Assembly: GCF_014193675.1 (NCBI RefSeq)
Contig: NZ_BLXZ01000008.1
Span: 228,888-292,887, forward strand
From: Geomonas limicola
Lineage (GTDB): Bacteria > Desulfobacterota > Desulfuromonadia > Geobacterales > Geobacteraceae
Length of the DNA stretch: 64,000 nt
Reading direction: 5' to 3'
Shown here: positions 50,152 to 59,041 of the stretch, in pieces
Layout: every line of letters begins with the position of its first letter
Numbering within the stretch: the stretch's first letter is position 1
The notes under the pieces: model-generated
Told to the model about the DNA's origin: nothing
What the model saw: only the letters and a program-made list of their open reading frames with translations
Databases searched by the model: none
Position numbers and translations under genes: made by a program

Positions 50152-52662
50152 ATGAAGGCTGTCATTATGGCGGGTGGCTTTGGTACCCGCATGCAACCGC
50201 TTACCTGCAACATCCCCAAGCCGATGGTTCCGCTCATGAACCGTCCCATCATGCTGCACATCGTGGAACTCCTGAAAAAGCACGGCATCACCGACCTGGT
50301 CATGCTCCTGTACCACCAGCCGAGCGTCATCAAGAACTTCTTCCGCGACGGCGCCGAATTCGGCGTGCGCATCACCTACGTGACGCCGCTCGAGGACATG
50401 GGGACGGCGGGGGCGGTGAAGTACGCCGAGAAGTACCTGGACGAGCGCTTCCTGATCATCTCGGGCGACCTCTTGACCGACTTCAACATCCAGAAGGTGA
50501 TCGACTTCCACGAGAACAACAAGGCGCTCGCCACCATCACCCTCACCTCGGTGAAGGACCCGCTGCAGTTCGGCGTGGTGATCACCGACAAGGACCGGCG
50601 CATCACCCAGTTCCTCGAGAAGCCGGGCTGGGGCGAGGTGATCTCGGATACCATCAACACCGGCATCTACGTCCTCGAGCCCGAGGTCTTCAAGATGATC
50701 CCCGAGGGGGAGAACTTCGACTTCTCGCAGGACCTCTTTCCGCTCCTGTTGAAGAAGAAGGCGGCGCTCTTCGGCTACCCGGTGAAAGGGTACTGGCGCG
50801 ACATCGGCAACACCGACAGCTACCGCGAGGCGCACCACGACATCCTCAAGGGGAAGGTCAACGTGAAGATCGACGAGCCCAAGAAGGACCTGGTGGGCAA
50901 GGATCTCAGGATCGGAACCGACGTGCGGCTGGGCGAGGGGACCCTCATGGAGGGGACCGTGGTCGTGGGGGACAACTCCCAGGTGAAGGCGGGCGCCCAG
51001 ATCAAGGACTCGGTGATCGGCCGAAACTGCACCATCGAGCCCGGCGTGAAGCTCACCCGCTGCGTGATCTGGGACAACGTCTTCATCAAGAAAGGGGCGA
51101 AGATCAACGACTGCGTCCTGTGCAACAACGTAAGCGTCGGGCAGGCGACCGTCATGGAGGAAGGGGTGGTGGTCGCCGACGACACCTCGATCGGCGAGGA
51201 CAGCTACTTCAAGCGCGACGTGAAGGTCTGGCCGCGCAAGGTGATCGAGTCCGGCTCCACGGTGACCGACAACCTGATCTGGGGCGAGCGCTGGAAGAAG
51301 TCGCTCTTCGAGGGGGAGATGATCAAGGGGCTCTCCAACATCGAGCTCACCCCGGAGTTCGTGGCGAAACTCGGGTGCGCCTACGGCACCTCGCTTCCCA
51401 AGGGGAGCCACGTCCTGGTCGGGCGCGACTCGACCCTCTCCTCGCGCATGCTGAAGCGCTCCTTCCTGGGGGGGATCCTCTCGGCGGGGGTCAACGTGCG
51501 CGACATCCGGATGATCTCGCTCCCGATCCTGCGCTACAAGCTGCGTACCTTCGGCGAGGTGGGGGGGGTGCACTTCAGGCAGAGCCTGGATGATCCGGCC
51601 ATCACCGAAATCGTCTTCCTGGACGCCGACGGCCTCGACTTCTCGAGCTCCATGGGGAAAAACGTGGAGCGCATCTTCTACAAGGAGAACTTCAGGCGCG
51701 CCCACTACCAGGAGCCGGGCGGCATCACCGAACTCCCCCAGGTGGTCGACTTCTACCGCGAGGGGTTCTTCAGGGGGCTCGACCAGCAGCTGATCCGCAA
51801 TGCGGCACCCAAGGTGGTCATCGACTTCAACCACTCGGTGGCCGGGCAGATCCTCCCCCAGATCCTGAACGACCTGGGTGTCGAGGTGATCGGGCTCAAC
51901 ACCTACCTGGACGAAAGCCGCGGCTCGAAGAGCGCCGACGAAAAGCCGCACTCGCTGCAGCAGCTCTCCAAGATCGTGGTCACCCTCGAGGCGCAGGCGG
52001 GGTTCTGGCTCGACCCGACCGCCGAGGAGGTGGTGCTGATCGACGAGACCGGCAGGGTTTACCCCCCGGAGGAACAGCTCCCGTTGTTGGTAGCACTCAT
52101 GCTTAAAAGCGGGGCCCGCGGCACCATTGCCGTCCCGGTCTCCGCCCCCTCGGTCATCGAGCAGATGGCGGGGGAAAACGGCTGCGCGGTCAGGCGCACC
52201 AAGAGCGCCGAGCGCTCCATGATCGAGACCGCGATCTCCCCCGAGGTCGTCATGGCCGGCACCATGAGCGGCCGCTTCGCCTTCCCGAAGTTCCAGGCCG
52301 CCTTTGACGGCATGTTCACCATCGCGAAGACCATCGAACTGGCGGCCACCGCGCGACAGCCGATCTCCAAGGTGCTGACCGACGTGCCGCGTCGCACCTT
52401 CCTGCAGGGGAAGGTCCCCTGTGTCTGGGAGAAGAAGGGCGGCATCATGCGCAAGATGAGCGAAGACAGCCTGGACAAGGAGGCGAGCTTCATCGACGGC
52501 ATCAAGGTGAGCTTCGGAGAGGATTGGGTGCTGGTGCTTCCCGACCAGTACCAGCCGGTGGTGCACGTGGTGGCCGAGGGGAAAGACCCCAAGGCCGCAC
52601 ACCGTCTCTTGGACGAGTACATGCAGAAGGTTGAGAAGTGGAAGAAGGAGCTGACGCTCTAG
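50152..52662 (+). CDS. Sugar nucleotidyltransferase fused to a probably inactive phosphomannomutase domain
   Basis: An 836-residue fusion. N-terminal nucleotidyltransferase (about 1-235) with AVIMAGGFGTRMQPLT and IPKPMVP. Left-handed beta-helix repeats (about 245-370). C-terminal phosphomannomutase/phosphoglucomutase fold (about 380-836). The mutase part lacks key residues: the TASHNP phosphoserine loop reads HFRQSLDDP (474-482, S478 kept), the metal loop DGDADR reads LDPTAEE (620-626), and the sugar loop GEMSGH reads GTMSGR (703-708). The family is annotated as mannose-1-phosphate guanylyltransferase. The real NTP and sugar are uncertain. It opens the glycogen-type cluster. GGAGGATTGACCT precedes the ATG. 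Confidence 0.87.
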   Translation: MKAVIMAGGFGTRMQPLTCNIPKPMVPLMNRPIMLHIVELLKKHGITDLVMLLYHQPSVIKNFFRDGAEFGVRITYVTPLEDMGTAGAVKYAEKYLDERFLIISGDLLTDFNIQKVIDFHENNKALATITLTSVKDPLQFGVVITDKDRRITQFLEKPGWGEVISDTINTGIYVLEPEVFKMIPEGENFDFSQDLFPLLLKKKAALFGYPVKGYWRDIGNTDSYREAHHDILKGKVNVKIDEPKKDLVGKDLRIGTDVRLGEGTLMEGTVVVGDNSQVKAGAQIKDSVIGRNCTIEPGVKLTRCVIWDNVFIKKGAKINDCVLCNNVSVGQATVMEEGVVVADDTSIGEDSYFKRDVKVWPRKVIESGSTVTDNLIWGERWKKSLFEGEMIKGLSNIELTPEFVAKLGCAYGTSLPKGSHVLVGRDSTLSSRMLKRSFLGGILSAGVNVRDIRMISLPILRYKLRTFGEVGGVHFRQSLDDPAITEIVFLDADGLDFSSSMGKNVERIFYKENFRRAHYQEPGGITELPQVVDFYREGFFRGLDQQLIRNAAPKVVIDFNHSVAGQILPQILNDLGVEVIGLNTYLDESRGSKSADEKPHSLQQLSKIVVTLEAQAGFWLDPTAEEVVLIDETGRVYPPEEQLPLLVALMLKSGARGTIAVPVSAPSVIEQMAGENGCAVRRTKSAERSMIETAISPEVVMAGTMSGRFAFPKFQAAFDGMFTIAKTIELAATARQPISKVLTDVPRRTFLQGKVPCVWEKKGGIMRKMSEDSLDKEASFIDGIKVSFGEDWVLVLPDQYQPVVHVVAEGKDPKAAHRLLDEYMQKVEKWKKELTL

Positions 52663-52708
52663 GCACGGAAGGCGCCGCGCAGCCGGGCGGCACAAGGAGA
52701 GCCAAGCC

Positions 52709-54919
52709 ATGGCCGAACCGTTGTACGTGTCCTTTCTCTGGCACATGCACCAGCCCTTCTACAAGGACCCGGTCCAGGGGGAGTACATCCTCCCCTGGAC
52801 CTACCTGCATGCCATCAAGGACTACTACGACATGCCGGCCATCGTGGACGCCTCCCCCGGCGCCAAGGTGACCTTCAACCTGGTCCCCTCGCTCCTGGAG
52901 CAGATCCAGGACTACGCCGCGGGGACCGCCGTCGATCCCTTCCTGACCCGGGCGCGCATGGCGCCTGCCGACATGACCGAGGAGGAGCGGCTCTTCGTCC
53001 TGGACAACTTCTTCTCGGCGAACCGGCAGCGCATGGTCGAGCCGCACCAGCGTTACCTCGAACTCTACTGTCTGGCGGGAGACGGCGTGGGGGGCGGTTC
53101 CCGGGACCGGCTCCGGGTCATGGGGGACCAGGAGATCCTCGACCTGCAGGTCTGGTTCTACCTGACCTGGACCGGCGAGGCGGCCCGGCGCCGCTTCCCG
53201 GAGTTTCGGGAGCTGGTGCGCAAGGGGAAGAACTTCACCGCCTCGGACAAGATGCTGCTCTTCGAGACCCAGCGCGTCCTGATCGGCGAGATCATCCCGC
53301 TCTACAAACGCCTGCAGGAAGAGGGGAAGGTCGAGCTCTCGGTCACCCCCTACTTCCACCCCATCCTGCCGCTTCTGTGCGACAGCCGCCTGGCCCAGGT
53401 CGCCATCCCGCGGGTCACCCTCCCCACCCAGCACTTTCGGCATCCCGAGGACGCCCGCAGCCAGCTGGACCGCGGCATCTCCTGCTTCGAGCGGCTGTTC
53501 GGTACGGCCCCCAAAGGGGTCTGGCCCTCGGAGGGGGCGGTGAGCGACGAGGTGCTGGGGATCCTCGCCGAACGGGGAATCACCTGGACCGCCACCGACG
53601 AGTGGGTGCTGGCGAAAAGCCTGCCGCGTGGCCTGGGGCGGGATAGGGAAGCCCTCTACCGCCCCTACGACTGCCAGCAGGGGGAGCGCGAGACCAGCAT
53701 CTTCTTCAGGGATCACGTGCTCTCCGACCTGATCGGCTTCACCTACTCGCAGTGGGAGGCGGACAGGGCCGTGGCCGACTTCCTGGCGCGGCTCAAGGAG
53801 GTGCGCCAGCGCTGCCACAGCGCGGTGGTGGCACCGGTCATCCTGGACGGCGAGAACGCTTGGGAGTACTACCAGGACAACGGGCTCCCCTTTTTGAGCA
53901 AGCTCTACCACAGCCTGGCGGGGACCCCGGGCCTGGCACCTGCCACCTTCTCCGAGGTCCTCGAATGGGTTCCCGAGCGGCGGGTCTTGAGCCACATCCA
54001 TCCCGGTTCCTGGATCAACGCGAACTACGGCATCTGGATCGGGCACCCCGAGGAGAACCTGGGGTGGGACTACCTCGCCAAGGCGAGGGCCGCCGCCGTG
54101 CAGCAGAGCCCGGCGGTCGCGGCGCTCCTGGCCGGAGAAACCGCACCCCCCGACCCGGGAAAGCTCGACGTGGGGTACGAGGTGGCCGAGCTGGTGGTGC
54201 AGGCGCTCTACGCGGCGCAGGGGAGCGACTGGTTCTGGTGGTATGGGGACGATCACTTCTCGCCGCACTCCGCGAGTTTCGATCTCCTGTTTCGCCGGCA
54301 CCTGATGAACGTCTACCGGCTTTTGGGGCTCACCGTGCCGCGCGAGCTCTACGAGCCGATCAAGAAGCAGTCGCCGGCGGGGTTCGTCCGCGAGCCGGCC
54401 GCGCTGATCACGCCGGCCATCTCCGGGCTGGTTACCGACTACTTCGAGTGGCTGGCCGCGGGGCTCTACGACCTGACCAAGCAGTACTCGGCGATCCATG
54501 CCGGCGAGAACCTGCTGCAGTCCTTCTTTTACGGCTACGACCGGAACTTCTTCTACGTGAGGATCGACGGGGTGCAGTTTCTGGAAAAGATCCTCAAGCG
54601 CGACGACGTCCTGTCGCTGCACCTGATCCACGCCAACGAGTACCGTCTGGACATGCAGCTTGGGCTCTCCGAGAACCAGCTCATGGTGAAAGGGCCGGCG
54701 GAATGGCAGGCAAGCGGCACGCTGGCCCAGTACGGCGTGGTGCGCATCGCCGAAGCACGGATCCCGCTGCCCGTCTTGCAGCTCACCCCGGGCGACAAGA
54801 TCTTCGCCTACCTGACCCTGATCCACAGCGGCGAAGAGGTGGGGCGCTGGCCGGTCGACACGCCGCTCCTATTAAGCTACACCGGCCCGGATCTCGACCT
54901 GGAGACCTGGCTTATCTGA
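52709..54919 (+). CDS. Glycoside hydrolase family 57 protein
   Basis: A 736-residue GH57 enzyme (alpha-amylase, branching enzyme or glucanotransferase type). The N-terminal (beta/alpha)7-type motif FLWHMHQPFYKD is followed by a GVWPSEGAVS motif containing the nucleophile E275 and by ILDGENAWEYY with the acid/base D380. A later YHSLAGTP segment and a C-terminal beta domain complete the fold. It probably trims or branches glycogen-like glucan made by the downstream GlgA. Which of the GH57 activities it has cannot be told from these motifs. It is 46 bases after the nucleotidyltransferase gene. Confidence 0.9.
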   Translation: MAEPLYVSFLWHMHQPFYKDPVQGEYILPWTYLHAIKDYYDMPAIVDASPGAKVTFNLVPSLLEQIQDYAAGTAVDPFLTRARMAPADMTEEERLFVLDNFFSANRQRMVEPHQRYLELYCLAGDGVGGGSRDRLRVMGDQEILDLQVWFYLTWTGEAARRRFPEFRELVRKGKNFTASDKMLLFETQRVLIGEIIPLYKRLQEEGKVELSVTPYFHPILPLLCDSRLAQVAIPRVTLPTQHFRHPEDARSQLDRGISCFERLFGTAPKGVWPSEGAVSDEVLGILAERGITWTATDEWVLAKSLPRGLGRDREALYRPYDCQQGERETSIFFRDHVLSDLIGFTYSQWEADRAVADFLARLKEVRQRCHSAVVAPVILDGENAWEYYQDNGLPFLSKLYHSLAGTPGLAPATFSEVLEWVPERRVLSHIHPGSWINANYGIWIGHPEENLGWDYLAKARAAAVQQSPAVAALLAGETAPPDPGKLDVGYEVAELVVQALYAAQGSDWFWWYGDDHFSPHSASFDLLFRRHLMNVYRLLGLTVPRELYEPIKKQSPAGFVREPAALITPAISGLVTDYFEWLAAGLYDLTKQYSAIHAGENLLQSFFYGYDRNFFYVRIDGVQFLEKILKRDDVLSLHLIHANEYRLDMQLGLSENQLMVKGPAEWQASGTLAQYGVVRIAEARIPLPVLQLTPGDKIFAYLTLIHSGEEVGRWPVDTPLLLSYTGPDLDLETWLI

Positions 54920-54959
54920 AACGCAGGAACCCGGAACCTTTGTGGTTCCTCGAGGTCAC

Positions 54960-55994
54960 ATGTCCGAATTAAGGTGGGACCCACTCAAACAGCACTGGGT
55001 GATAATCGCGACCGACCGGGGGCGTCGCCCGCGCGACTTCCAGGTGGAACCGGAAACCGGCACCCTCACCAACTGCCCGTTCTGCTACGGCAACGAGGAC
55101 AAGACGCCGCCGGAGATCTTCGCGATCCGACCCGACGGCGAGCCGAACCAGGCCAACTGGCGGGTCCGGGTCATCCCCAACAAGTTTCCGGCGCTGCGCA
55201 TCGAGGGGGATCTGAGGACCCGCGGCTACGGCCCGTACGACGTCATGGAGGGGATCGGTGCCCACGAGGTGATCATCGAGACTCCGGACCACGACCGGCA
55301 GCTCGCCGACCTTTCGCTCCCGGAAATCACCGACGTCCTGATCGCCTACCGCACGCGCATCCTCGACCTGCGCGGCGACCCGCGCTTCCGCTACCTGGTG
55401 CTCTTCAAAAACCACGGCAAGCGCGCCGGTTCTCCCATCTCGCACTCGCACAGCCAGCTCATCGCGGTGCCGCTCACCCCGCCGGTGGCCGCGACCGAAC
55501 TGAGGGTCTGCCAGGAGTTCTACGAGGCCAAGGAGCGCTGCATCTTCTGCGACGTGGTGCAGTTCGAGATAGCGGAAGGGACCCGCGTGGTGCGGGAATT
55601 CGGCAACTTCGTGACGGTCACCCCGTACGCCTCGTGCTTCCCGTTCGAACTGAGGCTCTATCCCAAGCGGCACTCCTATGATTTCGCCCTCTTAAGCGAT
55701 GCGGAGCTCATGGAGCTGGCCCAGGCGCTCAAGGACATGCTCTGCCGGGTGAAGAGCGTGTTGCGCGATCCGCCCTATAACTTCATCCTGCACACGGCGC
55801 CCCCCCGGCAGCAGCGCCTGGGCAAGCCCGAGTACTGGGGCTCCATCGAGTACGATTACCACTGGCACATCGAGCTGGTGCCGCGCCTGACCCAGATCGC
55901 CGGCTTCGAGTGGGGGACCGGGTTCTACATCAACCCGACCTCGCCGGAGGACGCCGCGGTGTTCCTGCGCGAGGTCGAACTGGATTTCGTCTGA
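54960..55994 (+). CDS. galT: Galactose-1-phosphate uridylyltransferase-like (GalT) protein
   Basis: A 344-residue HIT-superfamily nucleotidyltransferase. CPFC (C39, C42) is the zinc site, HSHSQ (H162-Q166) is the active-site HxHxQ with the nucleophilic histidine H164, and YHWHIELVPR is the C-terminal zinc region. Classic GalT has HPHGQ. The HSHSQ variant suggests a different sugar-1-phosphate or nucleotide, so the GalT label is family-level. ATG 54960 has CGAGGT 4 bases upstream. Being between GH57 and GlgA, it may feed or recover NDP-glucose. Confidence 0.83.
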   Translation: MSELRWDPLKQHWVIIATDRGRRPRDFQVEPETGTLTNCPFCYGNEDKTPPEIFAIRPDGEPNQANWRVRVIPNKFPALRIEGDLRTRGYGPYDVMEGIGAHEVIIETPDHDRQLADLSLPEITDVLIAYRTRILDLRGDPRFRYLVLFKNHGKRAGSPISHSHSQLIAVPLTPPVAATELRVCQEFYEAKERCIFCDVVQFEIAEGTRVVREFGNFVTVTPYASCFPFELRLYPKRHSYDFALLSDAELMELAQALKDMLCRVKSVLRDPPYNFILHTAPPRQQRLGKPEYWGSIEYDYHWHIELVPRLTQIAGFEWGTGFYINPTSPEDAAVFLREVELDFV

Positions 55995-56180
55995 CCGTGG
56001 GGGGACTCCGGTACTTTCCCTGCACCCCAGCGGGCACTGGAGCGGTATACAGCGTTGACGAATGGGGCCGCGAGCTGTTAAGTGGTCCGGTCGCGCGTCC
56101 CGTTTTCCCAGAAAAACCTTTACTTAACCGCGCTTCTAATCTAAAATCACATATAATTTTAAGCTTTTAGAGGTTTCTCC

Positions 56181-57641
56181 ATGAAGATTTTGTTCGTTTC
56201 CTCTGAGGTAACCCCCTTTGCCAAGACCGGTGGTCTGGCCGACGTGGCGGGTGCCCTTCCCAAGAATTTAAAGACCCTGGGCCATGATGTCCGGATCATG
56301 ATGCCCTTTTACAGCAGCGTCGAGAAGGGGGGCATGGCGGTCAGAAAGGGGCGCAAGAGCGCCTCGGTCCTTATGGACGGCGTCGAGAAGAAGGGGTTCC
56401 TGCGCCAGGCCGCGCTGGGCGACATCCCGGTCTACCTCATCGAAAACAAGGAGTACTTCGCCCGCGAGGAACTCTACGGCACCGCCGACGAGGACTACCC
56501 GGACAACTCGCTGCGTTTCTCCTTTTTCTGCCGCTGTGTCCTCGAGCTGCTGAAGAAAATGGACTTCCGCCCCGACATCATCCACTGCCACGACTGGCAG
56601 ACCGCGCTCATCCCGCACTACCTGAAGCACGAGCGCAAGCATGATCCGTTCTTCGCCAAGACCGGGGTCATCTTCACCATCCACAACCTCGCCTACCAGG
56701 GGCTCTTCCCCCCCGAGGAGCTGGAAGGGATGGGGCTCTCCAAGGAGTGCTTCACCATCGACGGGCTCGAGTTCTACGGCAAGGTGAACCTCCTGAAGGG
56801 GGGGATCGTCTCCGCCGACCTGGTCACCACGGTCTCCGAGGCCTACTGCCGCGAGATCCAGACCCCGGAGCTTGGCTGCGGAATGGAAGGGGTGCTGCAC
56901 AACCGCAAGGACGACCTGTACGGGATCCTGAACGGCCTCGACTACGAGGAGTGGAACCCCGCGATGGACAAGGACATCATGAAGAACTACAGCCACGCCT
57001 CCCTGTCGGGGAAGCTGGTCGACAAGATCGGCCTGCAACGGCTGATGGGGCTCGCCAGCGCGCCCGAGATCCCGCTTTTCGGGATGGTATCGCGCATGGT
57101 GTCGCAAAAAGGGTTCGACCTGATTGCCGATCTCCTGCCGCAGCTTGCCAAGGCCCCCCTGCAACTGGTGGTGCTGGGCACCGGTGAGGAGCGCTACCTG
57201 AAGGCCTTCAGCGACATCAAGGCGGCAGGCGCCCGCAACATCGCCTGCGCTACCGGGTTCGACCACGCGCTGGCCCCGAAGATCTATGCCGGCAGCGACA
57301 TGTTCCTCATGCCCTCCTCCTTTGAGCCGTGCGGCCTGGGTCAGCTGATCGCCATGCGCTACGGCTCGGTGCCGGTGGTGCGACGGACCGGCGGCCTGGC
57401 CGACAGCGTCTTCGATCCGCAGGACAGCGACAAGACCCCCAACGGGTTCGTCTTCGAGGATTACACCCCGGAGGCACTCTGGGAGGCCATGAACCGCGCC
57501 ATCACCGCCTACCAGGACCGGGCCCTTTGGAAGAAACTGATGCGCCGCGGCATGAGCTGCGACTTCTCCTGGCAGAACTCGGTGCACAAGTACCTGGAAC
57601 TCTACCGCAAGGCCCTGGCGCGCAAGGGGGTTGAAGCATGA
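56181..57641 (+). CDS. glgA: Glycogen synthase
   Basis: A 486-residue GT5 enzyme that adds glucose from ADP-glucose to glycogen. The N-terminal SSEVTPFAKTGGLADVAGALP contains the KTGGL donor-binding loop. FTIHNLAYQG, GVLHNRKDDLYGILNGLDY and the C-terminal SFEPCGLGQLIAMRYG complete the family. AGAGG precedes the ATG. A TATAAT box lies at 56152-56157 but no good -35 is seen, so read-through from galT is possible. No glgC is in the window, so ADP-glucose must come from elsewhere or from a neighbour. Confidence 0.96.
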   Translation: MKILFVSSEVTPFAKTGGLADVAGALPKNLKTLGHDVRIMMPFYSSVEKGGMAVRKGRKSASVLMDGVEKKGFLRQAALGDIPVYLIENKEYFAREELYGTADEDYPDNSLRFSFFCRCVLELLKKMDFRPDIIHCHDWQTALIPHYLKHERKHDPFFAKTGVIFTIHNLAYQGLFPPEELEGMGLSKECFTIDGLEFYGKVNLLKGGIVSADLVTTVSEAYCREIQTPELGCGMEGVLHNRKDDLYGILNGLDYEEWNPAMDKDIMKNYSHASLSGKLVDKIGLQRLMGLASAPEIPLFGMVSRMVSQKGFDLIADLLPQLAKAPLQLVVLGTGEERYLKAFSDIKAAGARNIACATGFDHALAPKIYAGSDMFLMPSSFEPCGLGQLIAMRYGSVPVVRRTGGLADSVFDPQDSDKTPNGFVFEDYTPEALWEAMNRAITAYQDRALWKKLMRRGMSCDFSWQNSVHKYLELYRKALARKGVEA

Positions 57642-57817
57642 CGCAGGAGCCGGAAGACGACGAGATAGAGGAACTCACCAAGGAGATCCGCAAGCTCATC
57701 GATAGCAACAAGCAGTTCCTGGCGCGGGTGAACGACGAGGATTTCGACGATGATGAGGAGGCCGAGGCCGAGGAAGGCGAGGCCGATTCGGATGACGAGG
57801 ATTTCGAGGAGCTGTAA
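57638..57817 (+). CDS. Small acidic protein overlapping glgA
   Basis: A 59-residue protein starting MTQEPEDDEIEELTKEIRKL and ending in a run of aspartate and glutamate (DDDEEAEAEEGE, DDEDFEEL). Its ATG overlaps the glgA stop by 4 bases, so it is translationally coupled to glycogen synthase. The first 30 residues may form one helix. No family recognised. The tight coupling suggests it acts with GlgA or the granule, which is inference. Confidence 0.65.
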   Translation: MTQEPEDDEIEELTKEIRKLIDSNKQFLARVNDEDFDDDEEAEAEEGEADSDDEDFEEL

Positions 57818-57857
57818 GCCTTCTCGCGAAACGACAGCCAGGCTCAGTTGAAACAGA

Positions 57858-57901
57858 AGAGGCCGGTGCTGGGGATGATCCCTGCACTGGCCTCTCTTTT
57901 T
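57858..57901 (+). terminator. Terminator after the glgA group
   Basis: AGAGGCCGGTGC (57858-57869) pairs with GCACTGGCCTCT (57884-57895) with one wobble, followed by T5. Lies between convergent transcripts. Confidence 0.88.
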
Positions 57902-57921
57902 GCGTCACATTGTCACGGCAG

Positions 57922-58962
57922 CTACTTGGCCGGGGTCTCCGGCATTATCTCTTCGGATCTCACCGCCGGTTCCTGGATCCCCTGGGGAACCGGGGCCGGA
58001 GCCTCCTGGACTGCAGGTGCTTGCGGTACCTCCTGGGGCGCCGGCGCTGCCTGGGGGGCGGGGGCTGCCGGTGCCGGGTTCGCCGGCGCCGGTACCGCGG
58101 GATTCGCGGGTTCCAGGGCTCCGGTCGGCGCCGCTGCCGGGGCGGTCTCTTTCTTGCCGCCGAAGAGCGGCTGGTACTTCTTCATGAGGCTGATCATGTC
58201 GTCGAACCGGTCGGCGTACAGGGAGGAGACCGGCGGACCGTTACTGACCGACGTCTCGGTCTTGGCAAGGGCCCTGGTGATGCCGGCGATGGTCTTGAAC
58301 TTTACGTCCACCTTGTCGCTCAGGTTGGCGGCCGCCTCGTCGAAGTCCGGGTACTGCAGGGAGAGCAGCATGGGATAGGAGAGCGGCAGCGACTTCTTGA
58401 AGTTCGGGTATTCCCAGATGATCTCGCCGTCCCGGTCCACCAGTTCCGCCGATAGTGCCAGGAAGTTGTAGTCGGTCTCCAGGTAGGAGAGCAGATTATT
58501 GGCGTAGACCTTTTCCGTCCTGGTGATCCCGTTCACCACCACGAGCAACAGGGCATCCAGGTTGTTCTCGGCCGCCAGGCGCCGCACCTCGTCCTTCTTG
58601 TAGAAGTACTTGTTGTAGGTCACCCCGGCGTCTTCGCGGCGCTCGCGGTTTTGCAACAGCGTCGAGAAGAGTCTGCCCGGATCGCCGTCCACGGGACGGA
58701 CCGAGTAGAAGGTTCCGGTGCTCCTGAGCCGGGCAATCAGTTCCTTCTCGTTCTTCGCGTTGAAGGTCTGGATCAGCGCGACCAGCGAACTCTTGTCCGG
58801 ATGCCGCAGGTCGGAGTCCGCGTCGGTGAAGAGCGAGGCAACGCCTACGGTCTTCACCTTTTTCTCCAGCGTCTCCTGGGGAATGTTGTAGTAGTTGTGG
58901 GCGCAGCCGAAGGTGCTAAGGGTTAGGGCAACTAACAGGGCCAGCTTGAGAAACGACCGCAT
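57922..58962 (-). CDS. Lipoprotein of unknown function with proline/alanine tail
   Basis: A 346-residue exported protein. The signal peptide ends in a lipobox TFGC (about residue 20). The central region (about 25-250) shows alternating strands and helices, such as VGVASLFTDADSD and NNLDALLLVVVNGI, and includes a segment about opening up EYPNFKKS. The last 75 residues are proline/alanine-rich low-complexity linker (PAAPAPQAAPAPQ) ending in a charged tail. GGAGGAGG precedes the ATG. No family recognised with confidence. It might be an outer-membrane-anchored scaffold with a flexible arm. Confidence 0.7.
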   Translation of the reverse strand: MRSFLKLALLVALTLSTFGCAHNYYNIPQETLEKKVKTVGVASLFTDADSDLRHPDKSSLVALIQTFNAKNEKELIARLRSTGTFYSVRPVDGDPGRLFSTLLQNRERREDAGVTYNKYFYKKDEVRRLAAENNLDALLLVVVNGITRTEKVYANNLLSYLETDYNFLALSAELVDRDGEIIWEYPNFKKSLPLSYPMLLSLQYPDFDEAAANLSDKVDVKFKTIAGITRALAKTETSVSNGPPVSSLYADRFDDMISLMKKYQPLFGGKKETAPAAAPTGALEPANPAVPAPANPAPAAPAPQAAPAPQEVPQAPAVQEAPAPVPQGIQEPAVRSEEIMPETPAK

Positions 58963-59041
58963 CGTACCTCCTCCTGTAGTGGCGTGCTGTCGGCACACCG
59001 GGATGATAAGCGGGGCCGCCGGGAATAGCGGCGCTTCCGAG

